This document shows, piece after piece, positions 28,468 to 36,740 of a stretch of 64,000 bases of DNA (positions are counted from its first letter, which is position 1; every line of letters begins with the position of its first letter). The DNA lies in the NCBI GenBank assembly GCA_963745955.1, contig CAVUZI010000008.1, positions 682,001-746,000 on the forward strand. Direction: 5' to 3'. Source of the DNA: Bog-756 sp963745955 (GTDB lineage: Bacteria; Actinomycetota; Acidimicrobiia; Acidimicrobiales; RAAP-2). Position numbers and translations under genes: made by a program. The notes beneath the pieces are model-generated. The model did not search any database and had not been told where the DNA came from. It saw only the letters and a list, made by a program, of their open reading frames with translations.

Positions 28468-29538
28468 ATGCGTATCGGTGCCCATGTAAGAGCAGGTAAG
28501 GGCTTGGTTTCCGCTTTGAAGCACGGATCCGACATCGGGGCAGAGGTTGTCCAGATCTTCACGCAGAGTCCACGGATGTGGAAGCCGTCGCAGTATGGCC
28601 CGGAGATCCTGGCCGATTATCGGGCAGCTCAATCGGAAAGCCCCTCGGTCAGCTCCACGTTCTGCCATGCCACCTATCTCATCAACCTGGCCTCTCCTGA
28701 TGCGGAGTTGGCCTCGAAGTCGCGGGCGTGCCTCAACGCCAACCTGGCCACGGCAGACGGAATCGGAGCTGACGGGCTGGTCCTGCATATAGGGAGCCAT
28801 CGGGGTAGAGGATTCGATGCGATGCTTCCGGCTGTGGTCGAGGCGCTGATAGAGGCGCTCGACTCGGTGGGCGCGACGTCGGCCTCTTGCCCGATCCTGT
28901 TGGAGAATGCTGCCGGAGCGGGCGACACGGTGGGCCGATCCTTTGAGGAGTTGGCGGAGGTCATCGATGGCGCCGGCGGGGACGCGCGGCTGGGCGTCTG
29001 TCTCGATACCCAGCACCTGTGGGCATCGGGAATTCCGTTCGCCACCATCGACGATGCTGATGCCTTGATGGAGTTGGTGAAGCGGACTGTCGGACTTGGA
29101 CGACTGCGCTGCCTGCACCTGAACGATTCGAAGGTTGATTTTGGCGCCAACAGGGACCGGCACGAGAACATCGGGCAAGGAACCATCGGCGCGGACGGTC
29201 TCTCGGCTCTGCTGGGTCACCCTGACCTCCAGGGATTGGCGGCGATCCTGGAGGTCCCGGGAGCTGGCGACGGACCGAGGGCCGAAGATGTGGTCGAAGC
29301 CCGAGAGGTATGGGAGCACGGACTGCTCATGCGCTCCCGCGTGGCGGCAGGGCGATCGGACGGAGCGCAGACCCGCTCAAACCGCCAGACCCGCTCAAAC
29401 CGCAAGACCCCCGCAACCCGCAAGACACCCAAGACCCCTGCAAACCCCAAGACCCCTGCAAACCCCAAACCTCGCAAGGCCGGCAAGACACCCACAACCC
29501 CACCGGCCCGCACATCCCGTCGCCCGCGCTCGGGCTAG
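28468..29538 (+). CDS. nfo: Endonuclease IV with a repetitive basic tail
   Basis: 356 residues. The first 285 form the AP-endonuclease TIM barrel: MRIGAHVRAGKGLVSAL, QIFTQSPRMWK, metal-site segments TFCHATYLINLASP, LHIGSHRG, LLENAAGAG, VCLDTQHLWASG, CLHLNDSK, DRHENIGQG and ILEVPG. It cuts the backbone 5' to abasic sites. The last 70 residues are a Lys/Thr/Pro/Asn/Arg tail from 18-base tandem repeats, absent from ordinary Nfo. A Gln replaces the usual Cys in DTQH. Start ATG 28468 matches the family N-terminus. Confidence 0.92.
   Translation: MRIGAHVRAGKGLVSALKHGSDIGAEVVQIFTQSPRMWKPSQYGPEILADYRAAQSESPSVSSTFCHATYLINLASPDAELASKSRACLNANLATADGIGADGLVLHIGSHRGRGFDAMLPAVVEALIEALDSVGATSASCPILLENAAGAGDTVGRSFEELAEVIDGAGGDARLGVCLDTQHLWASGIPFATIDDADALMELVKRTVGLGRLRCLHLNDSKVDFGANRDRHENIGQGTIGADGLSALLGHPDLQGLAAILEVPGAGDGPRAEDVVEAREVWEHGLLMRSRVAAGRSDGAQTRSNRQTRSNRKTPATRKTPKTPANPKTPANPKPRKAGKTPTTPPARTSRRPRSG
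29369..29466 (+). repeat. 18-bp tandem repeats in the nfo tail
   Basis: AGACCCGCTCAAACCGC at 29369-29385 and 29387-29403, and AAGACCCCTGCAAACCCC at 29431-29448 and 29449-29466, with diverged units between. The period of 18 bases keeps the frame and encodes six-residue repeats (TRSNRK, KTPANP). Confidence 0.9.
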
Positions 29539-29595
29539 GGTCACCGCGCGCCGTTCAGGGATTCACTGCGAGATCCGAACCGAAAGGAACCGACC

Positions 29596-30975
29596 ATGAC
29601 CACCGAGACCCGCACGGAGTCCGACAGCATGGGGGCGATCGAGGTCCCCGCTGACCGCTACTGGGGTGCTCAGACGGCTCGTTCCCTCGAACACTTCCCG
29701 ATCGGCGACGATCGCATGCCCGAGCCGCTGATCCGCGCCATCGGGATCTTGAAGGAGGCATCGGCCCAGGTCAATGCAGACCTGGGCAAGATGGCGGCGG
29801 ACAAGGCGACATTGATCATTTCAGCTGCACGCGAGGTTGCAGAGGGAAAGTTGGACGACCATTTCCCGCTGAGCGTCTGGCAGACCGGAAGTGGAACCCA
29901 GAGCAACATGAACGCCAACGAGGTGATCGCCAACCGGGCCATCGAGTTGGCGGGCGGGGTGATGGGGTCGAAAGTGCCGATCCATCCGAACGACGACGTC
30001 AACATGTCCCAGTCCTCGAACGACACCTTTCCCACGGCCATGCACATCGCCGCAGTAGAGGAGATCACCCACCGTCTGTTGCCGGCCGTGCGCCATCTGC
30101 GGGACGCCCTGGACTACAAGGCCGCTGCGTTCGAAGGCATCACCAAGATCGGGCGTACGCATCTGATGGATGCCGTTCCCCTCACGCTCGGGCAGGAGTT
30201 CTCCGGCTACGTGGCCCAGCTCGACGCAGATCTCCGCCGGATCGAGTATGCACTCGATGATCTCTACGAGCTGGCTGCCGGAGGGACCGCGGTCGGAACT
30301 GGACTCAACACCCATCCGGAGTTCGGGACCAGGGTGGCTGCTGCCATTGCCGAGCTGACCGGGCTTCCGTTCGTGTCCGCACCCAACAAGTTCGCAGCGT
30401 TGGCCGCCCACGACGCCCTGGTGATGTTCAGCGGGGTCCTGCGTACGTTGGCCGCCTCGCTGATCAAGATCGCCGACGACATCCGCTGGTTGGGTTCTGG
30501 TCCCCGGAGTGGGTTGGGTGAGCTCAACCTGCCCGAAAACGAGCCGGGGTCATCGATCATGCCGGGCAAGGTCAATCCGACCCAGTGCGAGGCCATGATC
30601 ATGGTGTGCATCCAGGTGTACGGAAACGACGTCGCCGTGGCCATGGCCGGATCGAGGGGCAATCTGGAGCTCAACGTGGCCAAGCCAGTGATCATCCACA
30701 ACATCATGCATTCGTTGCGGTTGATCAGTGAGGCTTCGGCGACTTTCACCCGGTTCTGTGTCGAGGGTCTTGAGCCGAACGAGACGCGTATCCGCCAGCA
30801 CCTGGAGAACTCCCTCATGTTGGTCACCGCGCTCAATCCGCTGATCGGCTACGACAAGGCAGCCGAGGTGGCCAAGAAGGCCCACAAGGAGGGAAGCACG
30901 TTGCGCGAGTCGGCAATCGCCCTGGGCTATCTCACCGGGGAGCAGTTCGATGAGGCGGTCCGCCCGAGTCGATGA
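29596..30975 (+). CDS. fumC: Class II fumarate hydratase
   Basis: 459 residues with AAAGGAA before ATG 29596. Substrate-site motifs are GSGTQSNMNANEV, the B-site region HPNDDVNMSQSSND, GRTHLMDAVPLTLGQE and the family signature GSSIMPGKVNPTQCEAM containing the catalytic Ser. It interconverts fumarate and malate in the citric acid cycle and needs no iron-sulphur cluster. It is uninterrupted and separate from its neighbours, about 57 bases after nfo. Confidence 0.97.
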   Translation: MTTETRTESDSMGAIEVPADRYWGAQTARSLEHFPIGDDRMPEPLIRAIGILKEASAQVNADLGKMAADKATLIISAAREVAEGKLDDHFPLSVWQTGSGTQSNMNANEVIANRAIELAGGVMGSKVPIHPNDDVNMSQSSNDTFPTAMHIAAVEEITHRLLPAVRHLRDALDYKAAAFEGITKIGRTHLMDAVPLTLGQEFSGYVAQLDADLRRIEYALDDLYELAAGGTAVGTGLNTHPEFGTRVAAAIAELTGLPFVSAPNKFAALAAHDALVMFSGVLRTLAASLIKIADDIRWLGSGPRSGLGELNLPENEPGSSIMPGKVNPTQCEAMIMVCIQVYGNDVAVAMAGSRGNLELNVAKPVIIHNIMHSLRLISEASATFTRFCVEGLEPNETRIRQHLENSLMLVTALNPLIGYDKAAEVAKKAHKEGSTLRESAIALGYLTGEQFDEAVRPSR

Positions 30976-31030
30976 CCCACCCCTGACGATCATGAGCCGG
31001 TTCTGGGAAGAGCGACCGCCCCGGCGTGGC

Positions 31031-31084
31031 TGCCACCACGCACCCTGCCACCACGACCCTGCCGCCACGCACCCCGCCACCACG
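31031..31084. repeat. Short CCACCACG-type tandem repeats between fumC and the P450 gene
   Basis: Units like TGCCACCACGCACCC recur three to four times with small changes (period 15-17). No gene is visible in 30976-31116. Confidence 0.75.
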
Positions 31085-31116
31085 CGCGACGTCCGTGCCC
31101 ATGGGGGAGTAGGCGG

Positions 31117-32349
31117 GTGAACCTCGACCGAGTTGATCTCACCGACCTCGATCTCTTCACCGATGGCTTTCCCGACGAGGTGTTCACGTTCCTGCGGCGT
31201 GAGGCGCCCGTCTGGTGGCACGCTCCCACCGAGCACACGCCTGACGGTGTGGGCTTCTGGGTGCTCAGCACCCATGCCGACATCATGGCCGTCGCGGCCG
31301 ACACCACCCTGTTCTCCTCGGAGCGGGCTCCTGGCGCCGAGGGTGGCGGCACGATCATCCAGGATCTTCCCTACGGCTTCGCCTCGGGTGTGCTCCTCAA
31401 CATGATGGACGACCCTCGCCATCACCGGATCCGACGGCTGGTCACTCCGGCGGTGGCGCCCAGGGCTCTGGCGGTGATGGAGGTCGAGCTGAGGGCGCGG
31501 ACACGACGAATCGTGGATGCGGTCGCCGACCGGGGAGCCTGTGACTTCTTGAGCGATGTGGCCGTCGAGCTCCCCCTTCAGGCGGTGGCGGCGCTGATGG
31601 GGGTACCCGACGGTGACCGGCACGATCTGCTGGCCTGGTCCAATGCCACGCTCGACTTCGAAGGTAGGGAACTGGGTGAGAGCAGCGAACAGGTCGCCGA
31701 GGCCGCAGCCTCCATGGCTTCCTACGGGGCCCAGCTGATCGCCGACAAGAAACGGGCGGCCGGGGACGACATCATCTCGGTCGTCGCCCACGCCCGCATC
31801 GAGGACGAGGAGGGTGATCTCCGCCCGCTGACCGACCTCGAACTGCTGATGTTCTTCAACCTGCTGGTGGTGGCCGGGAGCGAGACCACTCGCAACTCGA
31901 TCGCTCTGGGCATGGTGGCCCTCATCGAGCATCCGGACCAGCTCGAGGCGCTTCGCTCGGATCGTTCGTTGATGCCGACCGCCGTTGAGGAGATCCTGCG
32001 GTGGACGAGCGCGACGCTGTACAACCGACGCACGGCAACCCACGCTGCCGAGCTCGGAGGCTGCGCCATCGCCGCGGGCGACAAGGTGACGCTCTGGTGG
32101 CCTTCGGCCAACCGCGACGAATCGGTGTTCGAAGATCCGTTCCGCTTCGATATCCGCCGGGACCCGAATCCGCACCTGACATTCGGGCATCGGACCCACT
32201 TCTGCATGGGTGCCAACCTCGCTCGTCTGGAGATCCGGGTGATCCTCGATGAGGTGCTCGACCGACTGGACGACTTCGAGCTGGCCGGGCCCGTCGAGCG
32301 GGTCCGTACAAACAAGCACGCCGGTGTCTGGCACGTGCCGATGCGGTTC
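31117..32349 (+). CDS. Cytochrome P450, last residues lost at the sequence junction
   Basis: About 411 residues of P450 sequence from GTG 31117. It shows the I-helix VVAGSETTRNS with the acid-alcohol pair, the K-helix ExxR in EEILR, and the haem-binding loop FGHRTHFCMGANLARLE with the Cys ligand. It ends RTNKHAGVWHVPMRF, where bacterial P450s normally stop within about ten residues. From 32350 the same frame continues into unrelated residues that are out of frame with a membrane protein (hyfC). The enzyme would hydroxylate a small hydrophobic substrate using ferredoxin; the class (CYP125/142-like or other) cannot be told. No redox partner is nearby. Confidence 0.9.
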
Positions 32350-32352
32350 TGC
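32346..32352. other. Junction between two unrelated genomes
   Basis: P450 coding sequence is recognisable to TTC 32347-32349. HyfC-like coding sequence in another frame is recognisable from CTC 32352 (LALGRFVATLVALDTRSGF). Codon use changes here from almost pure G/C third positions to a mixed pattern rich in CG and GA steps. Both genes are cut. No insertion sequence, tRNA or repeat marks the site, so a misjoin in assembly is the best reading. Confidence 0.85.
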
Positions 32353-32927
32353 TCGCTCTTGGACGTTTCGTCGCGACGCTCGTTGCGCTCGACACCCGCA
32401 GTGGATTCGCAGGGATGGCTGCGAGCCGGGAGATGACCTTTGCGAGCTTGGTCGAGCCGGCGCTCCTGATCGCGCTTTTGGGCGGTGCCGCGCTCGGGCA
32501 TGGAACTGCATTGCAATCGCTCGCTGGAGTTCCGTTCGGCGTCGCGGGACTGTTCGCAACCGTTGCGTTGTTTCTGGTGCTCCTCTCAGAGACCGCGCGC
32601 GTTCCGATCGACAACCAGGAGACGCATTACGAACTGACGATGATCCACGAGGGTCTCGTTCTGGAGTACAGTGGTTGGCAGTTGGGTCTGATGAATCTCG
32701 CCGCGCAAATTCGTCAACTCTGCTTTTTGCTGCTGGCGTCCTTCGTCTTGCCGGCACCTGATTGGCAAGCGCATGTGGCGTGGGTAGTCGTACTGGCCAT
32801 CGCAATCACGATCGTCGAAACGCTGCTCGCGAAAGTTCGGCTGTTCGAAATCCCGCAGCTGTTGACGAGCGCATTGATCCTGGCGCTCGTAAGTATTTGT
32901 CTGCGCATCGGCGTGTTGTCGTCATGA
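32350..32927 (+). CDS. hyfC: HyfC/HycD-like hydrogenase membrane subunit, N-terminus missing
   Basis: About 192 C-terminal residues of the NuoH/HycD family; roughly the first third is lost at the junction. The motif LDTRSGFAGMAASREMTFASLVEPALL and the quinone-pocket loop SETARVPIDNQETHYELTMIHEGLVLEYSGWQLGL are diagnostic, and four hydrophobic helices follow. In group-4 hydrogenases this subunit links the soluble arm to the membrane arm. Its stop overlaps the next start (ATGA), the first of a chain of overlaps that defines one operon. An ATG at 32415 inside the sequence is not a true start because homology extends upstream. Confidence 0.88.
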
Positions 32928-33535
32928 CCTTCGAGTTGGGACTCGTCCTGGCGGGCGCGGCGCTGATTTTGAGTTCGCGTACGCTGCTCGCTGCGGTTGC
33001 ATATCTCGTCATCGCAGCGATCGCAATCGCATCGATCTTTCCCGCAACAGTCGATTCGCCGCTCGCGATCGCGCTTTTGGCGGGATCAGCCTTCCTGAAG
33101 CTGTGCGTCGCGCCGATCGGCATATACTTGTTCATCCGCGCAAATCCCGCGACGCGCGATCTTCGACCTTCGATCTCGCTTCCCAGCCGTCTCATCGTCG
33201 TGGTCGCGATCGGCCTGGCAGCTCGGGCCGTCGCCGGATTCGCTGCTTTCAGGGACGTTCCCGGCGTTGGCATTGCGGCGTACGTTATCCTATGTGCCCT
33301 AGGCATGCTCGTCGTCCAGCGAAATCTGATCGCGCATGTCATCGGGCTCTTAGCGTTCAGCGCCGGCATCACCGTCGCGGGCCTAGCGATTGCTCCCGGT
33401 TTGCCGGTCGTCGTCGAGCTCGGAGCGTCGTTCGATGCGCTCGTGGTGACCTTCATCGGCCTTGCGATCGTGCGCGCGTTCCTCGCGCACAATCCGCTGC
33501 TCGACGTTGCATCGCTGCGAAGGTTACGCGGGTGA
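32924..33535 (+). CDS. hyfE: HyfE-like hydrogenase membrane subunit
   Basis: 203 residues from ATG 32924. Six or seven hydrophobic helices (for example LGLVLAGAALILSSRTLLAAVAYLVIAA, LPSRLIVVVAIGLAARAVAGF, AAYVILCALGMLVVQRNLIAHVIGLLAFSAGI) resemble HyfE and the NuoK-like membrane subunits of formate hydrogenlyase-type complexes. It is probably part of the proton-translocating arm. Overlaps at both ends (ATGA, GTGA) tie it to hyfC and hyfF. Confidence 0.82.
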   Translation: MTFELGLVLAGAALILSSRTLLAAVAYLVIAAIAIASIFPATVDSPLAIALLAGSAFLKLCVAPIGIYLFIRANPATRDLRPSISLPSRLIVVVAIGLAARAVAGFAAFRDVPGVGIAAYVILCALGMLVVQRNLIAHVIGLLAFSAGITVAGLAIAPGLPVVVELGASFDALVVTFIGLAIVRAFLAHNPLLDVASLRRLRG

Positions 33536-34917
33536 TCGCGGGTATCGTCGCGGCACCGCTCGTCGCTGCGATTCTCGCGATGCCGTTCCGGCCATTGCAG
33601 ATTCGCCGATACGTGCGCTTGACGCTCGCGACGATCGCTGCGCTTTTACCGCTTGCGCTCATCGGGAGCGTTGACGGTCTTTCGCTGCTCTTCGTTGGGA
33701 TCGTGTCGGTTCTCAGCTACTGCGCAACCGTGTTCTCCACGGGAATGTACTCGTTCGATTGGGGCGTCGGCGACGTCGTCTGGTCGCGCAAATCGGTGTA
33801 CTTTCTTTTGTTGGGCACATTTTGGAGCTCAATGTTGCTCGTCGTTCTGTCGACGAACTTCGGTGTGATGTGGCTCGGCGTCTCGATGACGACCCTCGCG
33901 ACGGCGTTCCTTGTTGGCTTCAGCGGGGAGCGCGAGGCTCTTGAAGCCGCGTGGAAATACCTCGTCTTGTGCGGCGTCGGCCTTGGCTTTGCGCTGCTCG
34001 GTATTCTGATGCTTGCGCGGCTTGCCGCTACGCTTGATTGGTCAGACTTAGGAACGCATCCGTCGACGCCGCTCGCACGGATCGCGGTCGGCTTGCTGAT
34101 CCTGGGCTTCGCAACCAAAGCAGGCCTCGTCCCGATGCACGCGTGGCTGCCGGACGCGCATTCCAAGGCTCCGGCGCCGGTCAGTGCGCTGCTTTCGGGC
34201 GTGCTCGTGTCATGTTCGCTTTACGCGATCATGCGCGTCACGAACGTCGCATTCGCGTACGGCGAGAGCGAAATGCTGCAGCACATGCTGCTTGCACTGG
34301 GTTCCGCTTCGGTGGTGGTTGCCGGTGCGTTGATGCTCGTGCAGTACGACCTCAAGCGTATGCTTGCGTATTCGACGATCGAGCACGCCGGACTCGTGGC
34401 GCTGGCAATAGGTTTCGGCGGACCGCTTGGATTCTTTGCCGCTCTTTTCCATATCGTGAATCATGCGGCGGCAAAGTCTGCGGCATTTCTTTCTGCCGGG
34501 CTGGTGCAGCGCGAGCGAGAGACGACCGCGCTGCGTCATTTGCATGGTCTGTGGGAGAGCGGTCCTGCTGGAGGTACGCTGCTAGGAGCATTGACGGCGT
34601 TGAGCGGTTTACCGCCCTTTGGCCTCGTTATCAGTGAGCTTCTGCTGATCGGGGCAGGCATCGCTGCGCATCAGTGGCTTCCGCTCGCCGCGGGACTGCT
34701 TGGAATGACGCTCGCATTCGTCGCGCTCGCACGAACCACGATCGAGATCGAGTCCGGCAAAGCCGATCCTAAGAGTTGCCGTGTCTCGACGCTCCCGAAG
34801 CTTTCGATCGGCGTAACGGCATGTATCCTTGCGGGTGCGCTGGTGCTCGCAATTTCTCCGTGGACTCCTGCCGGCGATCTGTTTCGCTCCGTTGTCCAGA
34901 GCATAACACGCTTCTGA
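33532..34917 (+). CDS. hyfF: HyfB/HyfF-like proton-translocating membrane subunit
   Basis: 461 residues from GTG 33532 (GTGA overlap), with about fourteen hydrophobic helices. The antiporter-like core motif of the NuoL/M/N family is clear: FATKAGLVPMHAWLPDAHSKAPAPVSALLSGVLV, with the conserved Lys and His, and later LVQYDLKRMLAYSTIEHAGLVALAIGFGG and FHIVNHAAAKSAAFLSAG. HyfF is the best fit by position before the large subunit. It would pump protons or sodium ions using energy from the hydrogenase arm. A longer upstream frame is only the shadow of hyfE. Confidence 0.88.
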   Translation: MIAGIVAAPLVAAILAMPFRPLQIRRYVRLTLATIAALLPLALIGSVDGLSLLFVGIVSVLSYCATVFSTGMYSFDWGVGDVVWSRKSVYFLLLGTFWSSMLLVVLSTNFGVMWLGVSMTTLATAFLVGFSGEREALEAAWKYLVLCGVGLGFALLGILMLARLAATLDWSDLGTHPSTPLARIAVGLLILGFATKAGLVPMHAWLPDAHSKAPAPVSALLSGVLVSCSLYAIMRVTNVAFAYGESEMLQHMLLALGSASVVVAGALMLVQYDLKRMLAYSTIEHAGLVALAIGFGGPLGFFAALFHIVNHAAAKSAAFLSAGLVQRERETTALRHLHGLWESGPAGGTLLGALTALSGLPPFGLVISELLLIGAGIAAHQWLPLAAGLLGMTLAFVALARTTIEIESGKADPKSCRVSTLPKLSIGVTACILAGALVLAISPWTPAGDLFRSVVQSITRF

Positions 34918-36308
34918 TGCTGACCTCACGGGTTTCCAGCTCCAAAGACGCGTTTCACGCTGAGATCATTCGTGGAGCGTTACGTGATATTCCGATTGGC
35001 GCGTATGCAACTCCCGATGCAGCGCATTATGTGTTCTTGGATCGGTCCTCCCCGTACGAGCTGCGCTACGAATTCGTCATGGAGCCGAGATTGCGTTCCG
35101 TCTCTGCGATATTTCCGCTGTTCGTGTGGGACGAGAGAGAAATGGCGGAAGAATATGCGATCGGATTCGAAGGGCTTCCGGATGCTCGACCCCTACGGGG
35201 CGAAAACGGCGTGATGCCGTCACCGGTCATCGCCCACGGCGAGGGGCTTATGCACCTCGTCGTCGGGCCCGTGCATGCGGGTATCATCGAACCCGGACGT
35301 TTCACGTTAAGCTCAGGCGGTGAAACGGTGGTCTATCTCGATGCGCAGCTCGGCTACGCGCATCGCGGTGTCGAACGCCACCTGGAAGGGCGCGATCCGC
35401 TGGAAGCGGTCCATTTGATCGCGCGTATCTGCGGCGGGTGCAGTGCAGCGCGGTCGTACGCCTACGCTCTCGCTCTCGAACAGCTTTCGGGCGTGCCGTG
35501 TTCGGCTGAGGGAGATCTCGCGCGCGTCATACTCGCAGAGTTGGAACGAATCTACAACCATCTTTCGGATCTTGCGGCGTGCGCATCAGCGGCGGGCTGG
35601 AATCCCGGCTTCACGCGTGGTATGGGTCTCAAAGAGCGTGCGATGCGTCTGTGTTCCTCAGTCGGCGGTCACCGGTTACTCTTCGACGCGATCGTCCCTG
35701 GCGGCGTACGTATCGCGCGGCTGGATAACGCGGGCGACGTCGAGACGCTGCGGCGCGATGTCGAGTCGTACCTCGACGTCCTTTTCGCGAACGGGTCGGT
35801 GTTGTCTCGTTGGCGTGACGCCGGCATTCTTTCCCACGAGACGGCGAACGCTTGCGGTGCCGTGGGACCGGCATACCGTGCCTCGGGAGGAGAAGGTGAC
35901 GTGCGGGTGTTCGCTCCGTACGGAGCGTATCGCGTGCTCGCGACGCGATCGGCGCACGCCGAAGCCGGCGACGTGCTCGGGCGGTGCGAAGTCAAGCGCG
36001 ACGAGTTGCGTGAATCGTTTCGACTGATTTCCGAGGCCCTGCGACTCCTCGGCGGACGTGAGGTCATGTCGCCAATGCACCTGCATGTGCATCCTGGACG
36101 CGCGATAGGCGTCGTGGAGGGTCCGCGCGGGCGCGAATCAATCGTGGTTCACGTCGGAGGCGACGGAAAACTCGAGCGCGTCCATGTCATTGCGGCTTCC
36201 TATCGAAATTGGCCTCTTGTCGCGCGAGCCATGGACGGTAATATCGTCCCCGATTTTCCGCTCGTCAACAAAAGCTTCAACCTATGCTACGCGTGTGCAG
36301 ATCGATGA
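34917..36308 (+). CDS. hyfG: Group 4 [NiFe]-hydrogenase large subunit with 30-kDa-type N domain, naturally short C-terminus
   Basis: 463 residues from ATG 34917 (one-base overlap with hyfF). Residues 1-95 resemble the NuoC/30-kDa domain (FPLFVWDEREMAEEYAIGFEG). The remainder is the large subunit: VVGPVHAGIIEPGRFTLSSGGETVVYLDAQLGYAHRGVE. All four predicted Ni-Fe ligands are present: C172 and C175 in RICGGC, C457 and C460 in NLCYACADR. The stop follows Arg463 directly, which is the position where HycE-type precursors are cleaved, so no peptide remains to be removed. L1 lacks the usual His (SAARS) and L2 has NL instead of DP. Likely an H2-active or H2-sensing enzyme; a redox complex without hydrogenase activity remains possible. 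Confidence 0.85.
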   Translation: MLTSRVSSSKDAFHAEIIRGALRDIPIGAYATPDAAHYVFLDRSSPYELRYEFVMEPRLRSVSAIFPLFVWDEREMAEEYAIGFEGLPDARPLRGENGVMPSPVIAHGEGLMHLVVGPVHAGIIEPGRFTLSSGGETVVYLDAQLGYAHRGVERHLEGRDPLEAVHLIARICGGCSAARSYAYALALEQLSGVPCSAEGDLARVILAELERIYNHLSDLAACASAAGWNPGFTRGMGLKERAMRLCSSVGGHRLLFDAIVPGGVRIARLDNAGDVETLRRDVESYLDVLFANGSVLSRWRDAGILSHETANACGAVGPAYRASGGEGDVRVFAPYGAYRVLATRSAHAEAGDVLGRCEVKRDELRESFRLISEALRLLGGREVMSPMHLHVHPGRAIGVVEGPRGRESIVVHVGGDGKLERVHVIAASYRNWPLVARAMDGNIVPDFPLVNKSFNLCYACADR

Positions 36309-36724
36309 ACGCGTTTGGTAAGTCACTTGGGATCCGTCATCTGGTATGCGGTAGCTGCAACGGCTGCGAGCACGAGATGAACGCGCTTTCGAATCCGTTC
36401 TATGACCTGACCGCCGACGGATGGGATATCGTCGCTTCACCCCGGCACGCGGACGTCGTAACCGTGACCGGACCGATCACCGACGCGATGCGATCGGCGG
36501 CACACGAAACTATTGAGGGAACGCCGTTACCACGGATTATCGTCGCAATCGGCGATTGTGCGGCAAACGAAGGCCCGTGGAAAGGCGCGCAGGCGAGCGG
36601 TTCGGGCGCAGTAGAAGAGCTCGGAGCACAAGTGGTCGTGAGAGGCTGTCCGCCAAACCCAGATCAGATAAAAGCCGGATTGCGAGAGGCGGCCGATCTC
36701 CTCGATAGATCGCAATCAGATTAG
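36305..36724 (+). CDS. hyfI: HyfI/HycG-like [4Fe-4S] hydrogenase small subunit
   Basis: 139 residues from ATG 36305 (ATGA overlap with hyfG), typical for NuoB/HycG proteins. The ligand set for the proximal cluster is C18 and C21 (CGSCNGCEHEMNAL), C85 (AIGDCAANEGPW) and C115 (RGCPPNPDQI); C15 is extra. It would pass electrons between the Ni-Fe site and ferredoxin-like subunits. No HyfA/HyfH ferredoxin or Hyp maturation gene follows: the next gene is convergent. It is the last gene of the operon. Confidence 0.87.
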   Translation: MNAFGKSLGIRHLVCGSCNGCEHEMNALSNPFYDLTADGWDIVASPRHADVVTVTGPITDAMRSAAHETIEGTPLPRIIVAIGDCAANEGPWKGAQASGSGAVEELGAQVVVRGCPPNPDQIKAGLREAADLLDRSQSD

Positions 36725-36740
36725 GCCGCATTTGACGAAG

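Noticed and set aside
31117..32436. P450 fused to a short extra C-terminus
   Set aside because: The extra residues after MRF come from a hyfC gene read in the wrong frame; they result from the genome junction.
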